From NCBI GenBank assembly GCA_937915485.1, contig CALGII010000156.1, positions 1 to 5,702 of the forward strand: a stretch of DNA of 5,702 bases, given 5' to 3'. Both the position numbers and the translations under genes were made by a program. The stretch is from an uncultured Ignavibacteriota bacterium. GTDB taxonomy: Bacteria > Bacteroidota > Ignavibacteria > Tepidaquicellales > Tepidaquicellaceae. A model generated the notes under the pieces. The model saw only the letters and a program-made list of their open reading frames with translations. It did not search any database and was not told the DNA's origin. Shown piece after piece: positions 1 through 5,551 of the stretch; the stretch's first letter is position 1; every line of letters begins with the position of its first letter.

Positions 1-71
1 CCAAAACAACTCTGAAATTTTGAATATAAGTTCGATTTCTAAATTGTTATATTGTCAAAATTTAACAAAAT

Positions 72-1166
72 ATGGCAGATACCGATAATAATAAAGAGAA
101 CAACCGGGATAATGCGGGATACAGGAGACCGAATAATTACAGGCGCCGGAGATTCAATAAATTTAAAAGCAAGAAATTACAGGCTGAGAAAAACAAAAAC
201 GACATCAATCCGAACGAAAACAGGGTTTTTCTGCCTTCTAACAAATCCGTTTCCGTTGTTATTCCTCTTTTGAACGAAGAAGAGTCGCTGAAAGAACTTT
301 CGCAAAAACTTGAAGAGGTTTTCAGCAGATTGAACTGCGGATATGAAGTAATTTTTGTCGACGACGGAAGTACGGACAGGTCATTTGAGAGAATTCAGGA
401 AATACACGGGAAAAACAACCGTTTTAAATGCATAAAACTAAGAAGGAATTACGGTAAATCAGCGGCCCTCGCCTGCGGCTTTAAAGCGGCGAAAGGGGAT
501 TACGTGTTCACGCTTGACGCCGACCTTCAGGACGACCCCGATGAAATTCCCGAACTCCTGAAAATGCTTCTTTCGGGATTCGACCTCGTATCGGGATGGA
601 AAAAAATAAGATATGACCCGTTCATAAAAAGAAACACGTCGAAAATATTCAATTATGTCACGTCAAAACTTTCGGGAATAAGACTGCACGATTTTAATTG
701 CGGCATTAAAGGATACAGAAAAGACGTCGTGAAGAGCCTGAAAGTTTACGGAGAAATGCACAGATACCTGCCCGCGCTCGCGCACCTGCAGGGATTTAAA
801 GTAACGGAAAAAATAGTAAAGCATCATCCGAGAAAATTTGGAAAAACAAAGTTCGGCGCCAGCAGGTTTGTAAACGGCTTTCTTGACGTGCTGACCGTCG
901 TGTTCACGAACAAGTATATAAAAAAACCGCTTCATCTTTTCGGAACGCTTGGAATGCTTTCGTTCCTCGGCGGTTTCATAATTACTTTGTACCTGACTCT
1001 GCTGAAATTTCTCGAAGGAGAATCAATCAGCAACAGACCGCTGTTTCTTATCGGCATATTGTTCATAATAGTTGGAATACAATTTTTCTCTCTCGGTCTT
1101 ATAGCCGAAATGATAACAAAAACAAACGCGCACGAAGAGGATTTCTTAATTGAAAAAACATTGTAA
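72..1166 (+). CDS. Membrane-anchored family 2 glycosyltransferase (polyprenyl-phosphate sugar transferase type)
   Basis: A 364-residue GT2 enzyme with a GT-A fold. Proteins of this subgroup (dolichyl-phosphate mannose synthase, ArnC, GtrB relatives) move a sugar from a nucleotide donor to a polyprenyl phosphate at the inner membrane. Visible motifs are VVIPLLNEE (62-70), the nucleotide-binding FVDDGSTD (95-102), RRNYGKSAAL (124-133), and DADLQDDPDEIP (149-160) with the metal-binding DxD. Two hydrophobic C-terminal segments (about 289-311 and 323-347) should form a membrane hairpin, as in GtrB/ArnC-like proteins. The first ~55 residues are an unusual Asn/Arg/Lys-rich, probably disordered tail that is not part of the usual fold. 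The start is the first ATG of the frame, and the next in-frame Met lies at residue 164, inside the catalytic domain, so an ATG start cannot be moved inward. No Shine-Dalgarno is seen, only an A-rich leader. The stop overlaps the lpxA start by one base, suggesting an envelope sugar or lipid A role. Donor and acceptor cannot be told from sequence. Confidence 0.9.
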   Translation: MADTDNNKENNRDNAGYRRPNNYRRRRFNKFKSKKLQAEKNKNDINPNENRVFLPSNKSVSVVIPLLNEEESLKELSQKLEEVFSRLNCGYEVIFVDDGSTDRSFERIQEIHGKNNRFKCIKLRRNYGKSAALACGFKAAKGDYVFTLDADLQDDPDEIPELLKMLLSGFDLVSGWKKIRYDPFIKRNTSKIFNYVTSKLSGIRLHDFNCGIKGYRKDVVKSLKVYGEMHRYLPALAHLQGFKVTEKIVKHHPRKFGKTKFGASRFVNGFLDVLTVVFTNKYIKKPLHLFGTLGMLSFLGGFIITLYLTLLKFLEGESISNRPLFLIGILFIIVGIQFFSLGLIAEMITKTNAHEEDFLIEKTL

Positions 1167-1936
1167 TGCCGCTTAATTCAGTCAGCAATAAGGCTAAAAT
1201 CGGAATGAACGTTACAATCGGCGACTTCACGGTTGTAAAGGACGATGTCGAAATCGGGAATAACGTTGAAATCGGCTCGAACGTTATCATAGACAACGGC
1301 GCGAGAATTTCGGATAACGTGAAAATTCATCACGGCGCGGTTATTTCAACCATTCCGCAGGATTTGAAATTCGCGGGAGAATACTCCACGCTCGAAATCG
1401 GAAAGAATACGGTTATCCGCGAATACGCCACGCTCAACCGCGGAACAAAAGCAAGCGGGAAAACTGTCGTCGGCGATAACTGCCTGCTGATGGCGTACGT
1501 GCACGTCGCGCACGACTGCATTTTGAAGAATAATATTATTATGGCTAACTGCGCCACTCTCGGCGGTCACGTTGAAATTGACGACTTCGGATTTGTCGGC
1601 GGACTCGTGGCTGTGCACCAGTTCATAAAAATCGGCGCGCACAGCATAATCGCCGCATTCGGAAAAGCCGTGAAAGACATTCCTCCGTACATAACCGCAG
1701 GCGGAAACCCGATGAAGTACGAAGGACTTAATGTTCTCGGACTTAAACGAAAAAATTTCACGCCGAAACAAATGGAGTCAATCAAAGAAGCGTACCGCAT
1801 TCTCTACAAATCGGGTCTGAACATTTCGGACGCGGTGAAAAAAATAAACGCCGAAATGGAGAAGACCGCGGAAGTAAACACAATCCTTGATTTCATCTCA
1901 AGAAGCACGCGGGGAATTCTTACCGACAAAGGTTAA
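1166..1936 (+). CDS. lpxA: Acyl-ACP--UDP-N-acetylglucosamine O-acyltransferase (LpxA)
   Basis: First enzyme of lipid A synthesis: it transfers an R-3-hydroxyacyl chain from acyl carrier protein to the 3-OH of UDP-GlcNAc in the cytoplasm, acting as a trimer. At 256 residues it is close to the E. coli protein (262). The N-terminal two thirds is left-handed beta-helix hexapeptide repeat sequence (about 8-165). The LpxA-specific segment PQDLKFAGE (64-72) carries Q65 and K68, matching E. coli Q73 and K76. HVAHDC (113-118) contains the catalytic H116 (E. coli H125), and H135 and H151 match E. coli H144 and H160. The alpha-helical C-terminus contains GLKRKNF and ends in SRSTRGI, a family signature. 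Compared with E. coli, about one coil's worth of residues is missing near residue 12. The residue aligned with the E. coli acyl-length ruler G173 is A164. The ATG overlaps the upstream stop (TAATG), implying translational coupling. Confidence 0.97.
   Translation: MPLNSVSNKAKIGMNVTIGDFTVVKDDVEIGNNVEIGSNVIIDNGARISDNVKIHHGAVISTIPQDLKFAGEYSTLEIGKNTVIREYATLNRGTKASGKTVVGDNCLLMAYVHVAHDCILKNNIIMANCATLGGHVEIDDFGFVGGLVAVHQFIKIGAHSIIAAFGKAVKDIPPYITAGGNPMKYEGLNVLGLKRKNFTPKQMESIKEAYRILYKSGLNISDAVKKINAEMEKTAEVNTILDFISRSTRGILTDKG
1928..1932 (+). promoter_or_regulatory. Shine-Dalgarno-like site for the CYTH gene
   Basis: AAAGG lies five bases upstream of the ATG at 1938, inside the last codons of lpxA. It supports that ATG over the in-frame ATG at 1887, which would overlap lpxA by 50 bases and add 17 residues that do not belong to the CYTH fold. 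Confidence 0.5.
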
Positions 1937-1937
1937 A

Positions 1938-2474
1938 ATGCCCGCCGTGAATTACAGGAAGAACCTTGAAATAAAAACTCCCGTAACCGGCATTCCGAAA
2001 TACCGGAGGCTCGCTCTTGACTACGTCAAGTCTGACAAATACGCAAAGCATTTTATAGAAAAACAGACCGATATTTATTATAACATAAAGACAGGACGGC
2101 TTAAACTCAGAATAATTGACGGAAAGAACGGCAGGCTAATATTTTACAGAAGGGCGAACACACAGGGTAAACGGGTATCGAATTATTTCCTTTCGGAGAC
2201 TTCCACGCCCAAAGAACTTGATTCGATTCTTACCGCTCTTTACGGAAAAAAGGTCATAGTCGAAAAGAAACGTGAAATTTTTACGTCGCGAAACGTGAGA
2301 ATTCACCTCGATAACGTTAAAGGCTTGGGAAAATATCTTGAATTTGAGGTAATTTTTAATTCAATTAATACGGCGCGTAAAACGCTCGATAAATTAATCG
2401 GGCATTTCAAACTCGACGAATCAGCGTTTATCAGAGGCTCTTATTCGGATTTAAAAATTAAAAAGGAACAATAA
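1938..2474 (+). CDS. CYTH domain protein, class IV adenylate cyclase (CyaB)-like
   Basis: A 178-residue single-domain protein of the CYTH fold, a beta-barrel that binds triphosphates with metal ions. Known members are class IV adenylate cyclases, thiamine triphosphatases and tripolyphosphatases. Visible motifs follow the CyaB-like bacterial subgroup in order: NLEIK (9-13, the N-terminal ExExK element with Asn in place of the first Glu), QTDIYY (43-48), GRLKLR (53-58), IFYRR (68-72), the basic patch EKKRE (109-113), RIHLD (121-125), and LGKYLEFE (130-137) whose two Glu are typical metal ligands. The chosen ATG is one base after the lpxA stop, has an SD-like AAAGG, and starts just ahead of the conserved strand. 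An in-frame upstream ATG at 1887 is judged spurious. The substrate is not predictable, because many CyaB-like proteins annotated as cyclases have no shown cyclase activity. Tight packing with lpxA and panB places it in the same operon. Confidence 0.88.
   Translation: MPAVNYRKNLEIKTPVTGIPKYRRLALDYVKSDKYAKHFIEKQTDIYYNIKTGRLKLRIIDGKNGRLIFYRRANTQGKRVSNYFLSETSTPKELDSILTALYGKKVIVEKKREIFTSRNVRIHLDNVKGLGKYLEFEVIFNSINTARKTLDKLIGHFKLDESAFIRGSYSDLKIKKEQ
2465..2468 (+). promoter_or_regulatory. Shine-Dalgarno site for panB
   Basis: AGGA (in AAAAAGGAAC) sits seven bases before the ATG at 2476, within the last codons of the CYTH gene. It is the best ribosome binding site in the window; most other genes here lack a clear one. 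Confidence 0.55.
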
Positions 2475-2475
2475 A

Positions 2476-3303
2476 ATGCCGACAAAGAAATTAATATCAA
2501 GGGACGTTCAGCACGTTACGACAAAAGTGCTGCAACTTATGAAGGACAACTACGAAAAGATTACGATGCTAACCTGCTACGACTATCTTACGGCAAAATT
2601 TCTCGACGCCGCCAAAATCGAACTCATACTCGTAGGCGATTCTCTTAGCAACGTAATTCAGGGAAACGAAACGACTCTTCCCGTTACGCTCGACGAGATG
2701 ATTTATCACACCTCAATCGTCAGAAAAGGCGTTGAAAGAGCGATGGTTATCGCCGATATGATTTTTATGAGTTATCAGGCGGGAATAGACGAGGCGATAC
2801 AAAACTGCGGCAAGGTGATGAAACTAACGGGCTGCGACGCGATTAAAATGGAAGGCGGGCACTACATCGCCGAAACGGTGAGAAGGCTTGTTGAAATCGG
2901 AATTCCCGTGATGGGGCATCTCGGGCTTACCCCGCAGTCGATTAATAAATTTGGCAGTTACAAGACAAGAGGTATTGAAAAGGGCGAAGCCGACCAGATA
3001 TACAAGGACGCGCTCATACTCGAACAGGCGGGATGTTTCGCGATAGTGCTCGAAAAAATTCCCGCGAAACTCGGAAAGAAAATTTCGCAGGCGCTGAAGA
3101 TTCCCACTATCGGCATCGGCGCCGGACCATACTGCGACGGCCAGGTTCTCGTTACTCCAGACATGCTCGGAATGAACGAGGAATTCAAGCCGCGCTTCGT
3201 GAGAAAATATATGAACCTCGCGCAGGATATGAAGGACGCGTTCAGGAGATATATAAGCGACGTAAAAGAAAATAAATTCCCGACCGAGGACGAAAGTTAT
3301 TAA
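2476..3303 (+). CDS. panB: 3-methyl-2-oxobutanoate hydroxymethyltransferase (PanB)
   Basis: Catalyses the first committed step of pantothenate synthesis: ketoisovalerate plus 5,10-methylene-tetrahydrofolate gives ketopantoate. It is a cytoplasmic TIM-barrel enzyme of 275 residues (E. coli 264). Family motifs run in order: MLTCYDYLTA (31-40), VGDS (53-56) with metal ligand D55, TTLPVTLDEMIYHT (67-79 region), IAD with D94, AIKMEGG with K124 and E126, GHLGLTPQS (147-155), VLEKIP with the catalytic E193, and IGIGAGPYCDGQVLV (212-226). The GDSLSNV segment has Ser where E. coli has Gly, a form I associate with Bacteroidota-type PanB. A short acidic tail follows the barrel. The gene starts one base after the CYTH stop and has a good SD. 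panC, panD and panE are not in the window, so the rest of the pathway must be elsewhere. Its product supplies CoA and the ACP prosthetic group on which the upstream LpxA depends. Confidence 0.97.
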   Translation: MPTKKLISRDVQHVTTKVLQLMKDNYEKITMLTCYDYLTAKFLDAAKIELILVGDSLSNVIQGNETTLPVTLDEMIYHTSIVRKGVERAMVIADMIFMSYQAGIDEAIQNCGKVMKLTGCDAIKMEGGHYIAETVRRLVEIGIPVMGHLGLTPQSINKFGSYKTRGIEKGEADQIYKDALILEQAGCFAIVLEKIPAKLGKKISQALKIPTIGIGAGPYCDGQVLVTPDMLGMNEEFKPRFVRKYMNLAQDMKDAFRRYISDVKENKFPTEDESY

Positions 3304-3306
3304 CGC

Positions 3307-4125
3307 ATGGACCTGCTTCAAAAAACATTGTTTAAAATCGGAGATCAGGGAGTTACGTTTCTCTCTCTGATAGTGTTCGCGCTCGTTTTCATTCTCGTGA
3401 TTATTGTCGCGCGCGTGACACGCCGCATACTCATCAAAAGAGTGTTTCCGAAACACGAAATCAACGCGGGAATCGCCCGCTCGATTGCCCGCATCGTAAA
3501 TTATCTGATACTCGTAATCGGCCTGCTCGTCGCCCTCAACTCCGCCGGCATCAACGTTTCGCTCCTGTTCGCGGGCGGCGCCGCGATAATGGTAGGCATC
3601 GGTTTCGGGCTTCAGAACATAGCGAATAATTTCATAAGCGGGCTTATAATACTTTTCGAAAGACCGATAAAGGAAGGGGACTTCATCGAAGTCGCGGGAA
3701 AGATGGGTACAGTAACTTCGATTTCCTGGAGAAGCACGCGAATTAAAACACCCGCGGGCATTATGATTATCGTTCCGAATTCGTTCTTCATAGAAAAGGA
3801 AGTTGTCAACAGGAGTTACGTTGAAAAAACACAGATTGACATCCCCGTTACTATATCGCACAACGAGGACTTCGACAAGGTTAAAGATGTTCTTTTGAGA
3901 CTCGCCGCGGAAAACGAACTCGTGCTCAAAGACTGCCCGCCTTCGGTTTCATTCTCCGAAATTAACGAACTCGGAATAATTATGAAGTTGTGGGTCTGGA
4001 TAACAGACCAGGATAAGTACGCTTCCGTACGCTCGCAGATAAATTACAGAATACTTCAGGAGTTCAAAAAAGAAGGAATCAAATTTCCCGTTCAGCAAAG
4101 AGAAGTTACGAATATAAGTTCTTAA
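3307..4125 (+). CDS. MscS-family small-conductance mechanosensitive channel
   Basis: A 272-residue inner-membrane channel that should open on membrane tension to release solutes during hypo-osmotic shock, assembling as a heptamer in characterised members. Three membrane helices are visible: TM1 about 17-36, TM2 about 62-82, and the glycine/alanine-rich pore helix TM3 about 85-116, whose AGGAAIMVGIGFGLQNIANNFISG segment is the family hallmark. The cytoplasmic beta domain follows with ERPIKEGDFIEV (118-129), GTVTSISWRSTRI (134-146) and VPNS (156-159), then a mixed alpha/beta C-terminal domain ending near VQQREV (262-267). Length is near that of E. coli MscS (286), with no large extra domains. 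It begins three bases after the panB stop. A GAGGA at 3286-3290 is 16 bases from the ATG, too far for a normal SD, so translation may depend on coupling. Assignment to the family is firm; conductance and gating are not readable. Confidence 0.95.
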   Translation: MDLLQKTLFKIGDQGVTFLSLIVFALVFILVIIVARVTRRILIKRVFPKHEINAGIARSIARIVNYLILVIGLLVALNSAGINVSLLFAGGAAIMVGIGFGLQNIANNFISGLIILFERPIKEGDFIEVAGKMGTVTSISWRSTRIKTPAGIMIIVPNSFFIEKEVVNRSYVEKTQIDIPVTISHNEDFDKVKDVLLRLAAENELVLKDCPPSVSFSEINELGIIMKLWVWITDQDKYASVRSQINYRILQEFKKEGIKFPVQQREVTNISS

Positions 4126-4141
4126 ACCCGCTTAAGATTTT

Positions 4142-4654
4142 ATGAAAGATAAAATCAAAATCATAAAATGCGACATCACTAAAAGGGATACCGACGCGAT
4201 AGTGAATGCCGCCAACAGAACGCTGCTCGGAGGCGGAGGCGTTGACGGAGCGATTCACAGAGCGGCGGGGAAAGAACTGCTTCTCGAATGCAGAACGCTT
4301 AACGGATGCGAAACGGGCGGCGCGAAAATCACAAAGAGCTACAACCTCAAGGCAAAATATGTTATACACACTGTCGGTCCCGTATGGAGCGGAGGCGGCC
4401 GCGGTGAAGAAAAACTTCTTACTTCCTGCTATTTTAATTCGCTGACGCTTGCCGCGGAGAACGGCTTGAAATCAATTTCGTTTCCCGCCATAAGCACCGG
4501 CGTTTACGGTTACCCGCCGGAAAAAGCCGTGAAGACAGCAGTTGCAGCCGTTCTTAGTTTTCTCAAGACAAATTCAGAAATAGACACCGTAGAATTCGTT
4601 TGCTTCGACGACCAAACCTATTCATTGTACGGGCAGGAACTGGCAGCGTACTAA
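4142..4654 (+). CDS. Macrodomain protein, MacroD/YmdB-type ADP-ribosyl or O-acetyl-ADP-ribose hydrolase
   Basis: A 170-residue stand-alone macrodomain of the MacroD/YmdB class. Characterised members hydrolyse O-acetyl-ADP-ribose and remove mono-ADP-ribose from acidic residues; E. coli YmdB has also been linked to RNase III control. Motifs match the class closely: DAIVNAAN (18-25) with N25, the loop LGGGGVDGAIHRAAG (29-43) with D35, LNGCETGGAKITKSYNL (53-69), YVIHTVGP (73-80), and the phosphate-binding loop FPAISTGVYGYP (114-125). All expected ligand-binding elements are present, so it should be active. It follows mscS after 16 bases with no obvious SD, so it is probably the last operon gene, although its own promoter cannot be excluded. 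No ADP-ribosyltransferase or sirtuin gene is in the window. The stop codon lies inside a 17-base tandem duplication. Exact substrate is inference. Confidence 0.94.
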   Translation: MKDKIKIIKCDITKRDTDAIVNAANRTLLGGGGVDGAIHRAAGKELLLECRTLNGCETGGAKITKSYNLKAKYVIHTVGPVWSGGGRGEEKLLTSCYFNSLTLAAENGLKSISFPAISTGVYGYPPEKAVKTAVAAVLSFLKTNSEIDTVEFVCFDDQTYSLYGQELAAY

Positions 4655-4677
4655 ATCAAACAGCGTACTAAATCAAA
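4644..4677 (+). repeat. Perfect 17-bp tandem duplication across the macrodomain stop codon
   Basis: The unit CAGCGTACTAAATCAAA occurs twice with no spacer (4644-4660 and 4661-4677). The first copy contains the last codons and TAA stop of the macrodomain gene, and the second lies in the 3' untranslated stretch. The protein is unaffected. It looks like a recent slippage or duplication event. Confidence 0.95.
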
Positions 4678-4758
4678 TATTAGTTTAAAAACAATTCGTG
4701 TTTAGAATTCCCCGTAATTTTTAAAGCGTCAAAGCCTTGTTAACTTGTTCGCATGCCT

Positions 4759-4780
4759 GCCGGAAGAAAACCAATCCGGC
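4759..4780. repeat. Short inverted repeat GCCGGA/TCCGGC
   Basis: Arms GCCGGA (4759-4764) and TCCGGC (4775-4780) are perfectly complementary around a 10-base A-rich loop. It directly precedes the larger REP-like hairpins. There is no T-run behind it, so it is not a typical terminator. It may be a remnant of another repeat or part of the adjoining unit. Confidence 0.5.
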
Positions 4781-4785
4781 TCTCC

Positions 4786-4850
4786 GACTTAGCCCACGGC
4801 TTTAGCCGTGGGTACGAATTCAAAGAATGAAAAACCGTTTTAACGGTTTA
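4786..4850 (+). repeat. REP-like two-hairpin element
   Basis: Two strong palindromes lie 19 bases apart. The first pairs CCCACGGC (4793-4800) with GCCGTGGG (4805-4812) around TTTA. The second pairs AAACCGTT (4832-4839) with AACGGTTT (4842-4849). From memory, pairs of a CGGCTTTAGCCG-type hairpin and an ACCGTTTTAACGGT-type hairpin, often led by a GACTTAGCC string as here (4786-4794), recur in Bacteroidota-related genomes as extragenic repeats of the kind moved by REP-associated Y1 transposases. No such transposase is in the window. The structure is seen directly; the family assignment is inference. Confidence 0.7.
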
Positions 4851-4880
4851 AGATAATTTTCAACTAGTTACAGAAATTTT

Positions 4881-4915
4881 TTCTGCTTCCCAAGCTCCTG
4901 CTTGGGAAGCCAGAA
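4881..4915. repeat. Strong hairpin, CTTCCCAAGC family copy 1
   Basis: TTCTGCTTCCCAAGC (4881-4895) pairs with 4900-4915 around the loop TCCT. The stem is 11 perfect base pairs, extended by five more at the base through one bulged C. A T-run (4877-4882) precedes it on the plus strand, giving an A-run after the stem on the minus strand, so neither strand makes a canonical terminator. A related hairpin follows 10 bases later. Confidence 0.75.
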
Positions 4916-4925
4916 CACAGCATTT

Positions 4926-4955
4926 CTCCTTCTCAAGCTGGAACTTGTGAAGGAG
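4926..4955. repeat. Imperfect hairpin, CTTCCCAAGC family copy 2
   Basis: CTCCTTC-T-CAAG (4926-4937) pairs with CTTG-T-GAAGGAG (4944-4955) with one T-T mismatch and a six-base loop. Its core TTCTCAAGCTGGAACTTG resembles the neighbouring perfect hairpin with a few substitutions. The tail GAGGGGAAA (4953-4961) recurs after the copy beyond the minus-strand gene, which gives the two the same orientation. Confidence 0.65.
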
Positions 4956-4965
4956 GGGAAAAAAG

Positions 4966-5021
4966 GTTTTCCTTGATTTAATCATGAATCCGGTAACTAT
5001 TCATTTCGGGTTCTGGAAAAC
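4966..5021. repeat. Nested inverted repeat at the 3' end of the minus-strand gene
   Basis: Outer arms GTTTTCC (4966-4972) and GGAAAAC (5015-5021) are perfectly complementary, with an inner pair ATGAAT (4984-4989) and ATTCAT (4999-5004). It lies 20 bases beyond the stop of the minus-strand gene. Stems are short and AT-rich and there is no T-run, so a role in 3'-end formation is only possible. Confidence 0.35.
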
Positions 5022-5040
5022 ATATTAAACAGTGAGATTA

Positions 5041-5466
5041 TTACTCATCATCTTCCCCTGCCTTGTAGATAGAAAGATCTATTCCCCATGAAGCATTATA
5101 TTCTGCTAATTCTTTCATTACATTGCTTTCCCAACCGATGTATGGACTAACCTCGTTCTCTGAAGTATGGATGATTATATTTAAAAATAAACCATATTTT
5201 GAACCAATCTCAATAAATTTCTCTTTACAAGGCCGTATCTTATTTAATAAAGCCACGATTTGAGATTCAAAAGGTAAATACTTATCACATCCAGAATCGA
5301 TTCTCCATAAACTTATTTTTATTTCAAATCTCTTTCCTTTTGGAGTTTGAGTTATATCTCCTACATTTTCTGCTTCTGTCGGTTGTATTCCTAAGAATTT
5401 TGTAAGTTCTTCCTGTTTCATAGGAAAATTGCTTATCATAAATTCTGACCAGATTTTTGTTTTCAT
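5041..5466 (-). CDS. DUF4279-like protein of unknown function
   Basis: A small, acidic-tailed, soluble 141-residue protein with no signal peptide or membrane segment. Features resembling DUF4279 are an N-terminal strand ending in an EELTKFLGIQPT helix-turn (19-30), a G (36) and a conserved-looking W54 in ISLWRID, a central helix (QIVALLNKIRP, 69-79), a strand LFLNIIIH (93-100), and a final PYIGWESNVMKELAEYNASWGIDLSIY (108-134), where the family typically shows a strand, a helix and a closing GxxIDIDLY-like strand. The family has no established biochemical role that I can name; isolated copies are common in accessory regions. It stands alone, convergent with the operon, in visibly lower G+C DNA (about one third by rough count against mid-40s in the operon), and is bracketed by related palindromes, which hints at acquisition. 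No SD is seen before the ATG. Met10 and Met16 are alternative starts, but the first ATG keeps the whole N-terminal strand. The family call is by eye only. Confidence 0.7.
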   Translation of the reverse strand: MKTKIWSEFMISNFPMKQEELTKFLGIQPTEAENVGDITQTPKGKRFEIKISLWRIDSGCDKYLPFESQIVALLNKIRPCKEKFIEIGSKYGLFLNIIIHTSENEVSPYIGWESNVMKELAEYNASWGIDLSIYKAGEDDE

Positions 5467-5521
5467 AATTTAATTATCATTTTAATAGAGGTATTATTCT
5501 CTCGTTACTGGGTCAAAGATT

Positions 5522-5541
5522 CGCCGTGGCAATCCCCGGCG
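5522..5541. repeat. GC-rich hairpin, possible fragment of a GGCAATCCC-type dispersed repeat
   Basis: CGCCGTGG (5522-5529) pairs with CCCCGGCG (5534-5541) around CAAT, with a single T-C mismatch. The string CGTGGCAATCCC is reminiscent of the ends of the widespread CATTGCGAG...GTGGCAATCTC palindromic repeats of many bacterial genomes. It stands out as a GC island in AT-rich DNA. The structure is seen; the repeat family is recollection. Confidence 0.5.
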
Positions 5542-5551
5542 CGTTAACACC

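Larger units (their letters stand above)
4655..5040. other. Gene-free convergent spacer filled with palindromes
   Basis: No plausible coding frame is seen in these 386 bases between the plus-strand operon and the minus-strand gene. The stretch holds the second half of a 17-base duplication, a small GCCGGA/TCCGGC hairpin, a two-hairpin REP-like unit, two CTTCCCAAG-family hairpins, and a nested inverted repeat next to the minus-strand gene's stop. None of the stems is followed by a proper T-run on either strand, so no intrinsic terminator can be named, though the hairpins may still slow polymerase or protect 3' ends. Confidence 0.8.

Noticed and set aside
34..46. TTCTAAATTGT shared between the window start and about 5649-5660 as flanking direct repeats
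   Set aside because: Eleven AT-rich bases in AT-rich spacers are likely to match by chance, and nothing else suggests an element spanning the whole window.
20..53. TTGAAT and TATATT boxes ahead of the first gene as a sigma-70 promoter
   Set aside because: The spacing is about 22 bases, too long for a standard promoter, and the DNA is so AT-rich that such boxes arise by chance. The operon may also start upstream of the window.
1887..1937. Upstream in-frame ATG that would lengthen the CYTH protein by 17 residues
   Set aside because: It would overlap the well-conserved LpxA C-terminus by 50 bases, and the extra residues do not fit the fold. The ATG at 1938 has an SD-like site and operon-typical spacing.
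2824..3861. A long open frame (345 codons) on the minus strand across panB and mscS
   Set aside because: It lies antisense to two clearly identified genes. Its translation is low in recognisable motifs and rich in His, Arg, Tyr and Asn, as expected from a reverse-frame shadow.
4881..4915. Strong hairpin considered as a bidirectional intrinsic terminator
   Set aside because: No U-run follows the stem on the plus strand, and the minus strand has an A-run there, so the canonical signal is absent on both strands.
4759..4955. Repeated palindromes considered as a CRISPR array
   Set aside because: The hairpins differ in sequence and spacing, with no constant repeat and unique spacer pattern and no cas genes.
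5493..5516. TTGACC and TAATAC on the minus strand as a promoter for the DUF4279-like gene
   Set aside because: The spacer is about 14 bases, too short for a confident call, and no Bacteroidota-type TAnnTTTG element could be placed instead.
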